DNA from: an uncultured Commensalibacter sp.
GTDB taxonomy: Bacteria; Pseudomonadota; Alphaproteobacteria; Acetobacterales; Acetobacteraceae
Length of the DNA stretch: 64,000 nucleotides
Reading direction: 5' to 3'
Assembly: GCA_946699565.1 (NCBI GenBank)
Contig: CAMPDW010000004.1
Coordinates: 62,001-126,000 of the forward strand
Below are positions 48,963-58,400 of the stretch, piece after piece. The notes under the pieces are model-generated. The model saw only the letters and a program-made list of their open reading frames with translations. It was not told where the DNA came from and did not search any database. A program made the translations under genes and the position numbers. Each line of letters starts with the position of its first letter. The first letter of the stretch is position 1.

Positions 48963-49520
48963 TTATTTGTTTTTTCTCCAAATCTTTAGACATGTATTTT
49001 TAAATCTTCGTTCGGTTAGCAACGCATACGTATCCTTTAACACAAGATTTTCATCATGTGCAATTTCTGTGATAATGATTGATTGTAAGGAAAGCCAATG
49101 TTTATTTTCTAGGACAGAAAGAGATTGAAGTATTAGATTTTGTCGATAGGGTGGATCTAGGAAAATAAGTTGACAAGGAAATTTAGCCATTGGAATGGCA
49201 AGATAGTTTTCGTAAATTACACTATTAGAAATGCTATGGCAATGATGAAGATTTTTTTCTAGGACTTGACGTGTTGATTTATTTTTTTCACAAAAATAGG
49301 CTTTTTGGGCTCCACGAGATAAAGCTTCGATACCCAGAGCACCCGTACCGGCAAAAACGTCAAAAATAATACTATCTTGTATAAGTTGATATCCGCCCCA
49401 TTTCGCATGGAGTAAAATATCAAATAAGGTTTGTCTCACTCTATCCGCGGTGGGGCGTGTTTCTAGTCCAGTGGGTGTATGAAGTTGAGTTCCTTTATAA
49501 TGACCAGCAATGATCCGCAT
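48963..49520 (-). CDS. rsmD: 16S rRNA (guanine966-N2)-methyltransferase RsmD
   Basis: SAM-dependent methylation of G966 in 16S rRNA. The 185 residues begin MRIIAGHYKGTQLHTP, the family signature, followed by RPTADRVRQTLFDIL, the SAM loop FDVFAGTGALGIEALSRGA near 53-71, and the catalytic LIFLDPPYRQ near 120. Starts 4 bp after the rluB stop, in a leftward run from the amidotransferase-like gene through rluB to rsmD. Confidence 0.95.
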   Translation of the reverse strand: MRIIAGHYKGTQLHTPTGLETRPTADRVRQTLFDILLHAKWGGYQLIQDSIIFDVFAGTGALGIEALSRGAQKAYFCEKNKSTRQVLEKNLHHCHSISNSVIYENYLAIPMAKFPCQLIFLDPPYRQNLILQSLSVLENKHWLSLQSIIITEIAHDENLVLKDTYALLTERRFKNTCLKIWRKNK

Positions 49521-49524
49521 AAAT

Positions 49525-50301
49525 TTAGTTTTTTCCAGTAGGAGTTGTCAATTTACCGATTTGTTCTTTGAGAGCCTTTCTAGTAACTTCATCGATCGCA
49601 TTTTTGGGTAGGGAACCTAATTGAAAAGGACCATAGGCAATACGGATTAAACGATTAACTTGTAGATCAAAATGTTGCATAATGCGTCTTATTTCACGGT
49701 TTCGTCCTTCTTGTAAAGAAACAGTGAGCCAAGTATTTATCCCTTTTTGTGAATCGATTTTAGCGATAATAGGGGCGTAGCGTATTCTCTTTATTGTAAT
49801 GCCGTTTTTTAATTGATCCAATTTATCTTGAACAATTGTACCAAATACACGAACACGATAACGGCGGATCCAATGATTGGATGGTAATTCTAATTGACGG
49901 GCTAAATGACCATTATTTGTTAAAAGAAGTAAACCTTCACTATTAAGATCTAAACGTCCAATACTTATTACACGAGGCATTGTTGTCGGAAGAGAATTAA
50001 AAACTGTTGGACGGCCCTCTGGATCTTTATGTGTGGTTATTAATCCGACAGGTTTATGATAACGCCAAAGACGTGGTTGTTCTTTAAATGAAATAAGTTT
50101 GCCGTTAACTTGAATATGATCTGTATCTTTCACAAAAGTAGCAGGTTGCATAACTTTTTGATGATTAAGAAAGACTTTACCTTCAACAATAAGTTTTTCA
50201 ACATTTCTTCTCGAGGCTATACCTGCACGTGCAAGCCATTTAGCGATACGTTCACCTTTCAAAGAAGATAGGGTTGAAGCGTTAGAGTTTTGTTTGGGCA
50301 T
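49525..50301 (-). CDS. rluB: 23S rRNA pseudouridine2605 synthase (RluB type)
   Basis: RsuA/RluB-family pseudouridine synthase of 258 residues. An S4 RNA-binding domain lies near 15-60 (ERIAKWLARAGIASRRNVEKLI), then KPVGLITTHKDPEGRPTVF and the catalytic-aspartate motif ISIGRLDLNSEGLLLLTNNG near 105-123, and the EGRNREIRRIM motif near 205. RluB is preferred over RluE/F or RsuA because of the order rluB-rsmD, typical in alphaproteobacteria. Its start overlaps the previous gene by 20 bp. Confidence 0.9.
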   Translation of the reverse strand: MPKQNSNASTLSSLKGERIAKWLARAGIASRRNVEKLIVEGKVFLNHQKVMQPATFVKDTDHIQVNGKLISFKEQPRLWRYHKPVGLITTHKDPEGRPTVFNSLPTTMPRVISIGRLDLNSEGLLLLTNNGHLARQLELPSNHWIRRYRVRVFGTIVQDKLDQLKNGITIKRIRYAPIIAKIDSQKGINTWLTVSLQEGRNREIRRIMQHFDLQVNRLIRIAYGPFQLGSLPKNAIDEVTRKALKEQIGKLTTPTGKN

Positions 50302-51004
50302 AAATTTTGGCCTTGATGATTAATGCTGAAAATAATTTACGATCGGTATAATCAACTACAAATTCAGGATGCCATTGTACACCAATAAAAAAATCCTTTG
50401 AAGGATCTTCAATTGCTTCAATGCAATTATCTTCAGCTATAGCACTGATTAGTCCATATCCTGAAGATTTAATTCTTTTGTAATGAAAGGAATTAACTAT
50501 CCACTTTGTACGTTGAGTTAAGGTGTATAAAAGACTTTGAGGTTGAAGTTTAATCGAATGACTTCCTTGGTATGGTGGGTTGATTTGCATATGGGGAAGG
50601 CTGTTTGGATATTCAGTTTGAAGATCACTGTAGAGCTCGCCTTGTAGAAAAAGAGTCATAAAATGCATTCCATCTGCAATGGCTAAAATAGGGATATTTT
50701 TATCCCAACAAATTTGAAGTAAATTATATTCAAAAGGATTATGTTGAAGCGCAATATTTACGGATTCTGGTGAAAAAATAGAAGAATCAATTTTATAAAG
50801 AATAATTCCATCTAGCTTTTCTATAATAGGAGGAATATTTTTTTTGTTTATTGTTGGAATACCAACGGGTATGCCTCCAGCTTCAAGAACTGATGTTTTC
50901 AAATTCTTACTGAGTGTATAAGAAGGAATAAAGTGATTATCTATAAAAGATGTATTGTTATCATCTAAAGTAATTCCGATTAGAGGGGGGGAAGAATTTG
51001 TCAT
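50282..51004 (-). CDS. Class I glutamine-amidotransferase-like protein lacking the catalytic cysteine
   Basis: A 240-residue protein of the peptidase C26 / PuuD family. The fold is clear: PPLIGITLDD at the start, SLLYTL and WIVNSFHYKRI in the middle, and the WHPE motif (GVQWHPEF) with His and Glu near residue 219-221. The nucleophile elbow, normally ICRGxQ, reads IADGMH, so Cys110 is alanine, and the oxyanion GG is replaced by YKI in DGIILYKID. It is therefore probably not a hydrolase; a binding or regulatory role, or early decay, is possible. Overlaps rluB by 20 bp. Confidence 0.75.
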   Translation of the reverse strand: MTNSSPPLIGITLDDNNTSFIDNHFIPSYTLSKNLKTSVLEAGGIPVGIPTINKKNIPPIIEKLDGIILYKIDSSIFSPESVNIALQHNPFEYNLLQICWDKNIPILAIADGMHFMTLFLQGELYSDLQTEYPNSLPHMQINPPYQGSHSIKLQPQSLLYTLTQRTKWIVNSFHYKRIKSSGYGLISAIAEDNCIEAIEDPSKDFFIGVQWHPEFVVDYTDRKLFSALIIKAKIYAQTKL

Positions 51005-51181
51005 GAGGATAATGTAATGTGTAAGAGCTAAGAATTATGAAACGGGATGCATGTGTTTTAATAAAGAAAAGTTATCTTTGTCAAAATATCTTTTGATTTT
51101 TTGTTAAATTGTTTTTTTAATTTAGATAAAACATTGTAAATTAGCAATTTTATTTACCTAATTTGAGCATAATAAAGCTGT

Positions 51182-51646
51182 ATGACGTTGCATCATAAAC
51201 AATCATATTGGAAGATGGATCAGGCCCTTTATCTTGCTGAAAAAGCTTTTGAAAACGGCGAAGTTCCAGTAGGTGCTCTTCTTTTGTCACCAGATCATAA
51301 GGTGTTTGCTCGAGCATTTAATCAGGTCGAAACCTTACAAAATCCATTTGCTCATGCTGAAATGCTTGTTTTGGATGAAGCATGTCGTAAAATTAAAAGT
51401 AAACGATTGCTGGAATATAGTTTGGTTGTAACTCTAGAACCATGCCTTATGTGTGCGGCGGCGGCAATGAACGCCCGTGTTAAAAGGATTATTTTTGGGG
51501 CTTATGATCCGAAAGGTGGGGGGATTGAACATGGGGCAAGGATCTTTTCTCGTCAACAGACCTTATATTATCCAGAAATTATTGGAGGTATTCAAGAACA
51601 ATATTGCCAAAAACTATTGAGAAAATTTTTTATCCAATTACGATAG
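51182..51646 (+). CDS. tadA: tRNA-specific adenosine deaminase TadA
   Basis: Deaminates adenosine 34 to inosine in tRNA-Arg(ACG). Zinc deaminase of 154 residues with His58 and catalytic Glu60 in FAHAEMLVLDEA and Cys88/Cys91 in EPCLMCAAAAMNARV. GEVPVGALLLSP and the C-terminal helix KKLLRKFF fit TadA. Starts about 180 bp after the divergent amidotransferase-like gene, in an AT-rich gap. Confidence 0.93.
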   Translation: MTLHHKQSYWKMDQALYLAEKAFENGEVPVGALLLSPDHKVFARAFNQVETLQNPFAHAEMLVLDEACRKIKSKRLLEYSLVVTLEPCLMCAAAAMNARVKRIIFGAYDPKGGGIEHGARIFSRQQTLYYPEIIGGIQEQYCQKLLRKFFIQLR

Positions 51647-51738
51647 AATTTATCAATTTTTGCCATAATTTCTTATCATATTAAATTAATTCTTAAATAA
51701 TTAAAAATATGAAAATGAGCTTATAAGTGAGGAATCCA

Positions 51739-53289
51739 ATGGATAATAATTTAAAAAAGAGACCAATTTTTTCCAAAAGGTTAATTTTAATAAATGGAAA
51801 AAAAATTAAACAAGGATTTTTTGCCTCTCTTTTTTTAGGAAGTTCAATAGGAGGTTTTTATTCCGCTCATGCAACTGATTTGTTGAAAGACCATTCTGAT
51901 GCAATTAAACCTATTACTTCAACGCAAAATTTACCTAATTTCGTTAATTTAGTAAAACAGGTTAAACCAGCTGTTGTATCTATTACTTCTCATGTTGTGA
52001 TTGGTGATAATGACAATTCGATGATGGAAAATTTCTCGAATAGAGGTGATGATATGTCACCTTTTCCTTTTCTTTTCCCTTTCCCAATGTTTCCTCAACA
52101 AATGCCTAAACAAGTTGCCGAGGCACGTGGATCTGGATTTATCATCTCTCCCGATGGTTATATTGTAACGAATAATCATGTTGTTAAAGGTGCAAAAAAA
52201 ATAATTATAACTTTGGAAACGGGAGCCAAGTATCAAGCTAAAGTTATAGGTCGTGATTCAAAGACGGATCTCGCTTTATTAAAAATCCAATCTGAAAAAC
52301 CTCTGCCTTTTATTCAACTTGGGGATTCAAATGGGATTGAGCCTGGGGAGTGGGTTATTGCTGTTGGCGATCCATATGGATTGGGGGGCACGGTAACAGC
52401 GGGTATTGTATCGGCCCGAGGTAGAGATATTGGTGATACACCTTATGATTCATTTATTCAGGTTGATGCACCGATCAATAGAGGGAATTCAGGAGGTCCT
52501 CTTTTTTCTCAGGATGGTAAAGTTATTGGCGTGAATACAGCGATTCTGTCGCCATCGGGCGGATCCATTGGTATTGGTTTTGCTATTCCATCTAACACTG
52601 TCAAAAATATTGTGACTCAATTAGAGAAAACTGGTCATGTTACACGGGGTTATTTGGGGATTATGGGCCAAGTTATTACTCCTTCGATGGTAAAAACATT
52701 GAAGTTGCCCCCTTCTAATCATGGAATTCCGCCTTCGGGTGTATTGATTGCTTCTATTGCATCAAACAGTCCGGCTGAAAAAGCACAATTAAAGATTGGT
52801 GATGTGATTCTTTCATTAAATGACAAAAAAATTGAAAATCCAAGGGACCTGGCTAATCAAGTTGCTGCAATCGTACCAGGAACAATGATTAATTTACATA
52901 TTTCAAGAGATGGGACTGCAAAGGATATTAAAGTCCAAGTTGGTAATTTGAGCGAAGATATAAAAAATAAAAAAGCATCTTTACAAAATCCTGGAAGTTT
53001 TGGTGTATCATTATCATCATTAACGCCAGAAATAAGACAACAGGCTGGTATTGATGATAAAATTAAGGGTGTTATTATTTCCTCACTTAAAAATGATTCA
53101 CCTGCAGATCACGCAGGTTTACAGGTTGGTGATGTGATTGCATCCGTAAATAATCGTGATGTTGATAAACCTGAAATAGCAGATAGCTTAATCAGTTCAT
53201 CTTTAAAAACAGATAAAACTGTTTTGTTAAGAATTTTACGAGATGGGCAACCTTTGTTTATTGCTGTTACGCTTGGGGATAATAATTAA
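51739..53289 (+). CDS. Do-family periplasmic serine protease (DegP/HtrA-like)
   Basis: Envelope quality-control protease of about 516 residues. A signal peptide with basic N-region and hydrophobic stretch ends near YSAHATD (about residue 40). The trypsin-like domain has the triad His in IVTNNHVV (about 145), Asp in DSKTDLALLK (about 175) and Ser in NRGNSGGPLFS (about 249), and two PDZ domains follow (GYLGIMGQVITP... and SFGVSLSSL...). A GTGAGGA ribosome site sets the ATG. DegP, DegQ and MucD-like members cannot be separated from sequence alone. Confidence 0.92.
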   Translation: MDNNLKKRPIFSKRLILINGKKIKQGFFASLFLGSSIGGFYSAHATDLLKDHSDAIKPITSTQNLPNFVNLVKQVKPAVVSITSHVVIGDNDNSMMENFSNRGDDMSPFPFLFPFPMFPQQMPKQVAEARGSGFIISPDGYIVTNNHVVKGAKKIIITLETGAKYQAKVIGRDSKTDLALLKIQSEKPLPFIQLGDSNGIEPGEWVIAVGDPYGLGGTVTAGIVSARGRDIGDTPYDSFIQVDAPINRGNSGGPLFSQDGKVIGVNTAILSPSGGSIGIGFAIPSNTVKNIVTQLEKTGHVTRGYLGIMGQVITPSMVKTLKLPPSNHGIPPSGVLIASIASNSPAEKAQLKIGDVILSLNDKKIENPRDLANQVAAIVPGTMINLHISRDGTAKDIKVQVGNLSEDIKNKKASLQNPGSFGVSLSSLTPEIRQQAGIDDKIKGVIISSLKNDSPADHAGLQVGDVIASVNNRDVDKPEIADSLISSSLKTDKTVLLRILRDGQPLFIAVTLGDNN

Positions 53290-53302
53290 AGGTTTGGATA
53301 GT

Positions 53303-53332
53303 AAAGAAATGAATTAATATATTCATTTCTTT
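53303..53332 (+). terminator. Hairpin downstream of the Do-type protease
   Basis: A perfect 12-bp inverted repeat, AAAGAAATGAAT with ATTCATTTCTTT, flanks a 6-nt AT loop, 13 bp after the stop codon. There is no strong T-run after the right arm, so termination is likely but weaker than for a standard intrinsic site. Confidence 0.5.
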
Positions 53333-53421
53333 GAGATTTAATAAGAGAATTAATTAAAGAAGTATTTTATTTTGTTTATATGGAATATTGATATATTTTC
53401 TGTTTTATTAGAGTAAAACCA

Positions 53422-53810
53422 ATGATTAATTCAATTATGATGGTTAGTGTTGGAGGTGCTTTAGGGTGTCTGTTGTGATGGTGGTTGGGAATTGTTTTTG
53501 AACGCTATATTTCCTTATTTACCGCTGAGAACATTAGCTGCTAATTGTTTGGCTGGATATTTTATTGGTATTGCAATGGCAATTTGTATTATTGTTCCAA
53601 CGTTATTACCTTGGTGATTATTCGTCATAACGGGATTTTTAGGCGGACTGTCAACTTTTTCTTTCTTTGTCTGCTGAAATTGTAATTTTCTTACAAGAAG
53701 GTCGTCTTTTTTGGGTTGGTATGACCATTTTGATCCATCTTATTTGTACAAATGGATTAATTTTACTAGGAATTACAACTATTTATATAATAAAATTGTG
53801 TTTAAATTGA
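53422..53810 (+). pseudogene. crcB: Fluoride exporter CrcB (Fluc), decayed
   Basis: Three reading frames together recover a full CrcB: SVGGALGCLL, stop, WWLGIVFE, then PYLPLRTLAANCLAGYFIGIA, PW, stop, LFVITGFLGGLSTFSFF, then LSAEIVIFLQEGRLFWVGMTILIHLICTNGLILLG to a final TGA. Both internal TGA codons (53476-53478 and the one after PW) fall where CrcB proteins usually carry arginine, so CGA-to-TGA changes explain them. Two further frameshifts break it. The gene cannot make a working fluoride channel. No fluoride riboswitch is apparent upstream. Confidence 0.82.
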
Positions 53811-53902
53811 TTATTTTAAATTCATTTTACTTGCTTTTAATCATTGAAAAAATTCAGTAAGTTTATTAAAATTTAAGGTTTTTCTAAAAGGATATAAGAA
53901 CA

Positions 53903-54349
53903 ATGAAAAAATTTTTGACTTTAGTTATAAGTGGAGGATTATTAGGCTTAGGATCTTATTCTGTTGCAGCTCAAAATAAAAGTAATAAAATGCCTTTTGA
54001 TGAATCTATTTGGCGTGTTGAACATTTGAGTCACCAAAAAACATTTATTAAATTCTATCAAAATGACCAAAAATTTACGTATTTGAGTTTTAATCCTTAT
54101 ACAAATCAAATTAATGGAAGTGGTTTATGTAATAAATTCCTTAGCTTTTTTCAGAAAAATGGGGATCAGGTTACAATAGGCAAAATTGAACGACAGAAAA
54201 ATACATGTCTTGATCCACAAGTTAATGCCCAAGATGAGCTTTTTTTTAATAATTTAAAATTAGTCAAATCTGTTTCTGTAAGTGGAAAATATTTAAAATT
54301 ATGTGATAAAAATAATAAAATATTAATAACGGCAAAATTTTTTAAATGA
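53903..54349 (+). CDS. Secreted META/HslJ-domain protein
   Basis: A 148-residue protein with a signal peptide (MKKFLTLVISGGLLGLGSYSVAAQ, cleavage near residue 23). The rest fits the META domain of HslJ-like proteins: WRVEHL, INGSGLCNKFLSFFQKNG, IERQKNTCLDPQVNAQDELFFNNL, and YLKLCDKNNKILITAKF. Three cysteines remain in the mature part. HslJ members bind or respond to envelope stress, but no reaction is known. An AAAGGATAT ribosome-site region precedes the ATG. It is intact but lies between two pseudogenes. Confidence 0.7.
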   Translation: MKKFLTLVISGGLLGLGSYSVAAQNKSNKMPFDESIWRVEHLSHQKTFIKFYQNDQKFTYLSFNPYTNQINGSGLCNKFLSFFQKNGDQVTIGKIERQKNTCLDPQVNAQDELFFNNLKLVKSVSVSGKYLKLCDKNNKILITAKFFK

Positions 54350-54370
54350 AGATTTTCAAGGAATAAATAG

Positions 54371-55044
54371 ATGATTATTTATTCGAATGAAACAAAAGAT
54401 CTGGAAACCCCGATGGGATCAATGTGTTTTTATATTTTTAGACTTATTAAAGAAGGTAAACATGCGGCAATTTTATTTTATTCTGAAATCTATCAGGTGG
54501 TATATCCTATTCGCCGTTTGGTATCTTATATATAGCGGGACAGGGTTATTTTGTTATTGTTTCAGGAGTTTATACATGAATATGAAAAATCATGGATTGC
54601 CTTTTGAATATGATAAGGAAGGGACGGATCAAGGTAATTGTTTGAAATTTGAAAAAACTATTTCAGTTTAATGGTAAAATTAGATTCATGAGGATTTTGT
54701 TTAGGGGAAGGAATCTAGCTTTATGAGCCACGTTAAATTCTGAACTATCTGCAGCTGTATGTTTTTATGCGACTAATGTAAATGTACATGATGCAACTTT
54801 GGGTAAAGGGCATCAAGATGATATCATGAAATGTTTTAGAGAGATTAAAGGCAATATTATATTTATCTGGGGACGGCAAGATCCACATCTTCCCTTTGCA
54901 GGGCGTCGATTGATTTGTGAAACTTTGGAAAAGAATGGTGTTCAGTATGAATGGCATGAATTTAACGCTCAACATGCTTTTTTACGAGATGAAGGTTTGC
55001 GATATGATGCTGCCCTTGTTTCAAACCTGTATGAGGCTCGTTAA
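54371..55044 (+). pseudogene. Dienelactone hydrolase family protein, decayed
   Basis: Fragments in shifting frames follow the family in order: LETPMGSMCFYIFRL, AAILFYSEIYQV, PIRRLVSYI, then a stop, FEYDKEGTDQGNCLKFEK, a damaged nucleophile region (the GVCLGGH motif is not readable), LSAAVCFYATN, and a final 80-codon open stretch with GNIIFIWGRQDPHLPFAGRR, YEWHEFNAQHAFLRDEG, carrying the catalytic Asp and His. Several stops and frameshifts separate them. The original start keeps an AAGGAA ribosome site. The open 3' piece should be read as a remnant, not a gene. Confidence 0.8.
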
Positions 55045-55136
55045 TTGGTTTTTGAGGGATTTTCTTTAGATTTGTTAATTTAAAGTAACGTATAGAAATC
55101 TTTTAGGAATTTACGTTACTTTATTTTCCATAAATA

Positions 55137-55379
55137 TTATTTTTCGTCTTTGAGATACGCTTCAACAGGACCGTTGAGTTTCATGCTCATGGGTTTTCCA
55201 CTGCGTGTCAGGGTATTGCCGATGGATACCTTGACCCATTGTTCGCTAAGACAATATTCAATAACATTGTCTTTTTCCACACCTTTAAAACGAATGCCAA
55301 TTTCACGGTTTAAAAGTTCTTCATTATAATAGGGGCTTTGTGGATCAGCAGAAAGCCGGTCTGGAAGTGTATCTGTCAT
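55137..55379 (-). CDS. DUF3297 family protein
   Basis: An 80-residue protein, MTDTLPDRLSADPQSPYYNE at the start and GNTLTRSGKPMSMKLNGPVEAY at the end, which is the DUF3297 pattern (glutathione peroxidase is an old mis-annotation of this family). The function is not known. It has no signal peptide or membrane segment. Leftward single gene, divergent from the tricorn protease gene; an intact gene right after the dienelactone hydrolase remnant. Confidence 0.82.
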   Translation of the reverse strand: MTDTLPDRLSADPQSPYYNEELLNREIGIRFKGVEKDNVIEYCLSEQWVKVSIGNTLTRSGKPMSMKLNGPVEAYLKDEK

Positions 55380-55498
55380 TTTTAGATTTCCTTGTTGTGA
55401 TTTTAGTCATAAGTCTTTAAATTATTAAAAAAAAGGATTCAACCTGACAAGCAAAATTCACGAAGTAAAGATTTCAAAGATTGAAAAGGTATAAAAAG

Positions 55499-58400
55499 AT
55501 GGAGGTAAAGGTGTGTAAATACGGCATGAATAGGTGGAATAGATTATTGATTCATGTCGGAATGATAGGATGCATAGGATATTTTTCTTCAACTTTTGCT
55601 CAAGAAAATCAATCTTTGAATAATCAGGCATTTATGCGTTATCCAACCTTATATGGGGATAAAATTGTCTTTGCAGCTCGGGGTAATCTTTGGCAAGTTT
55701 CAAAATCGGGTGGGATGGCCATTCGGTTAACATCTGAAAATGGTGAAGATTTGATGCCAAGATTTTCTCCAGATGGCAAATGGCTTGCTTTTACAGGAAG
55801 TTATCAAGGGAATAGAGACGTCTATCTTATGCCAGCTGTTGGTGGAAAGGTTAAACGTTTAACTTATCATTCTGATGTTGTTGCTTCGGCACCAGAACGG
55901 TGGGGTCCTGATAATATGGTTGTGACTTGGACTCCAGATTCAAAATCAATTGTCTTTTTATCCCGTCGTAATGCTTGGAACAGTTGGATGAGTCTGCCTT
56001 TTTCTGTATCTATAGAAGGTGGGTTACCTAAAGCACTGCCTTTGGATCGTTCTGGCTTTTTAAGTTATGATTCAACAGGGAAGGAAATTGCTTATACACG
56101 TATTTATCGCGATTTTCGAACTTGGAAACGGTATGATGGTGGCTTAGCACAAGATATATATACCTATAATTTTAATACAAAAAAACTAGAACAAATAACG
56201 CATTGGAAAGGAACGGATACTATTCCGATGTGGTACCAGAATAAAATTTATTTTTTATCAGATCGTGATGCAAATCGCCGTGTCAATTTATGGGTTTATA
56301 ATAAAACAACAGGTCAGAAACGTCAAGTAACACATTTTACGGATTATGATATTGATTTCCCTTCATTGGGAGATCAAGGTATTGTTTTTCAGCAAGGTGG
56401 TCACCTATATGTGCTTGATCTTCCTTCAGAACAATTGCATGAGGTTCATGTCACTGTGCCAGATGATGGCACAAAAATTATGCGTCGTTATGTTTATTTG
56501 GCTGATGAAATACGTAAAACAGATTCAGCTCAACAACCTGATTTTTCGATCGCGCCAAATGGTAAACGGGTTGCTTTTGCTGCAAGAGGAAATATATTTA
56601 CAGTTCCTGTTGAAAACGGTGCTATTCGAAATTTAATTAATGCAAGTAATGTCGATGCGGATCATCCTGTCTGGTCACCTGATGGAAAATGGATCGCTTA
56701 TACCACTGATAGTGAGGGTGAACAAAATATTGCTGTACGTCCTTCTGTGGGGGGTAAAGAACGGCTTTTGACACATTTCAAATCAGGTTATTATTATGCT
56801 CCACGGTTTTCACCTGATGGCAAACAACTTGTCTTTTCGGATGGCAATCATAATTTATGGGTAGTTGATTTTGAGGGAAAGTCTGTTAAGAAAATTGCTA
56901 ATGATATTCATGCGGAAATTCACGATTTCAGTTTTTCCCCTGATAGTCATTGGTTGGTTTATAGTTTAACACAGCTTAATCAGCAACGGGCAATCTGGGC
57001 ATATAAATTTGGTGTAGATAAGGCTGTAAAACTCACTTCTGGCATGAATAATGATTATTTGCCAGTATTTTCTGCTGATGGAAAATATTTATATTTTGCT
57101 TCAAATCGTCATGAAAATACTGTTTTTGCAGATAATGAAATGAATGCTTTGACAATCAAGAGCGCAGGGATTTATGTAGCAACCCTACAAGCTGCAACCT
57201 CTTCTTTGTTTGCACCGCGCTCTGATGAGGGGATGATTAATAAGGATAAAGTTACAAAAGATAAAATGGCTACTCCTATCCAAATTGATGAAGAAGGGTT
57301 AGAAAATCGTATTGTTCCTTTACCTATAGAAGGTGGAATAATTACAGATATGCAGGTTGCAGGGGATAAAATATATTATTTGATGAATCCTCCTCAAACA
57401 ATTTCTCAGGATTTTCCTGGGGAAAAACCTACTTTACATGTTTATGATGTAAAACAGAGAAAAGATGCCATTATTGAACAGGGTATCCAAAATTATAGTC
57501 TTTCCTCTGATGGCCAAAAGTTTTTATATAATAAGAATAATGGTTGGATTGTTAGTGATGCCAAGGAAAAACATATGGATGATAAATCCTTAAAACTTAC
57601 ATCTTTAGCTACCTTTATCATTCCTACTGATGAATGGCGTGAAATGTTTGAAAATGCTTGGCGTTTACAACGTGATCTTTTCGTTAATCCACAGATGAAT
57701 GGACAAGATTGGCAAGGAATTCATGATCGTTATGCTAAATTATTGTCATTGGTGGGGTCACGTTCTGATGTCAATTATCTCATTGGTCAGATGGTTGGTG
57801 AGATCGGTAATTCACATACTTATGTTGGTGGAGGAGATCAACAAGATTTAATCAAAGCGGTACCTACGGCTTTATTAGGGGTTGATTTTGCTTATGATGG
57901 GCAAAAACAACGTTATTATCTGGCCAAAATATATTTTGGGGATAATAGTCGCAAAGCCTATCGTAGTCCTTTATCGGAACCAGGACTGAATATTTATGCA
58001 GGTGATTATTTATTATCAGTCAATGGTCAGGAAATAAAAGGAGAAGTTAATCCTTATCAGTTTTTTGTGGGGCTTGAAAATCCTGTTCAACTTTCTTTCG
58101 AAGATCGAAAAACTAAAGTCGTTAAAAATGTTATGGTTAATACAATTAAAAGTGAATTGTCCTTAAGAGAAAAAGATTGGATTGAACATAATCGCCAATT
58201 GGTTGATCGTTTATCAGGTGGAAAAATAGCTTATATTTATCTTTCTGATATGGAGGAGTTGGGGTTACAGCAATTTATCCGTCAATTTTATGCTCAACTC
58301 GATAAAAAAGCGGTCATTATTGATGATCGATGGAATGGAGGTGGTTTTATCGATGAAATTCTTTTGGAACGTTTAAGAAGAATTTTGGTGGGTATGACCA

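Noticed and set aside
53333-53421. Fluoride riboswitch upstream of crcB
   Set aside because: No sequence matching the conserved crcB RNA core was recognised in this short AT-rich gap.
53422-53810. UGA read as tryptophan (recoded genetic code) to rescue crcB
   Set aside because: Many intact genes here end in TGA (for example mnmG, rfbB, narJ), and crcB also has frameshifts that recoding would not repair.
54799-55044. 80-codon open frame as an independent gene
   Set aside because: Its sequence is the C-terminal third of a dienelactone hydrolase whose N-terminal parts lie directly upstream in other frames.
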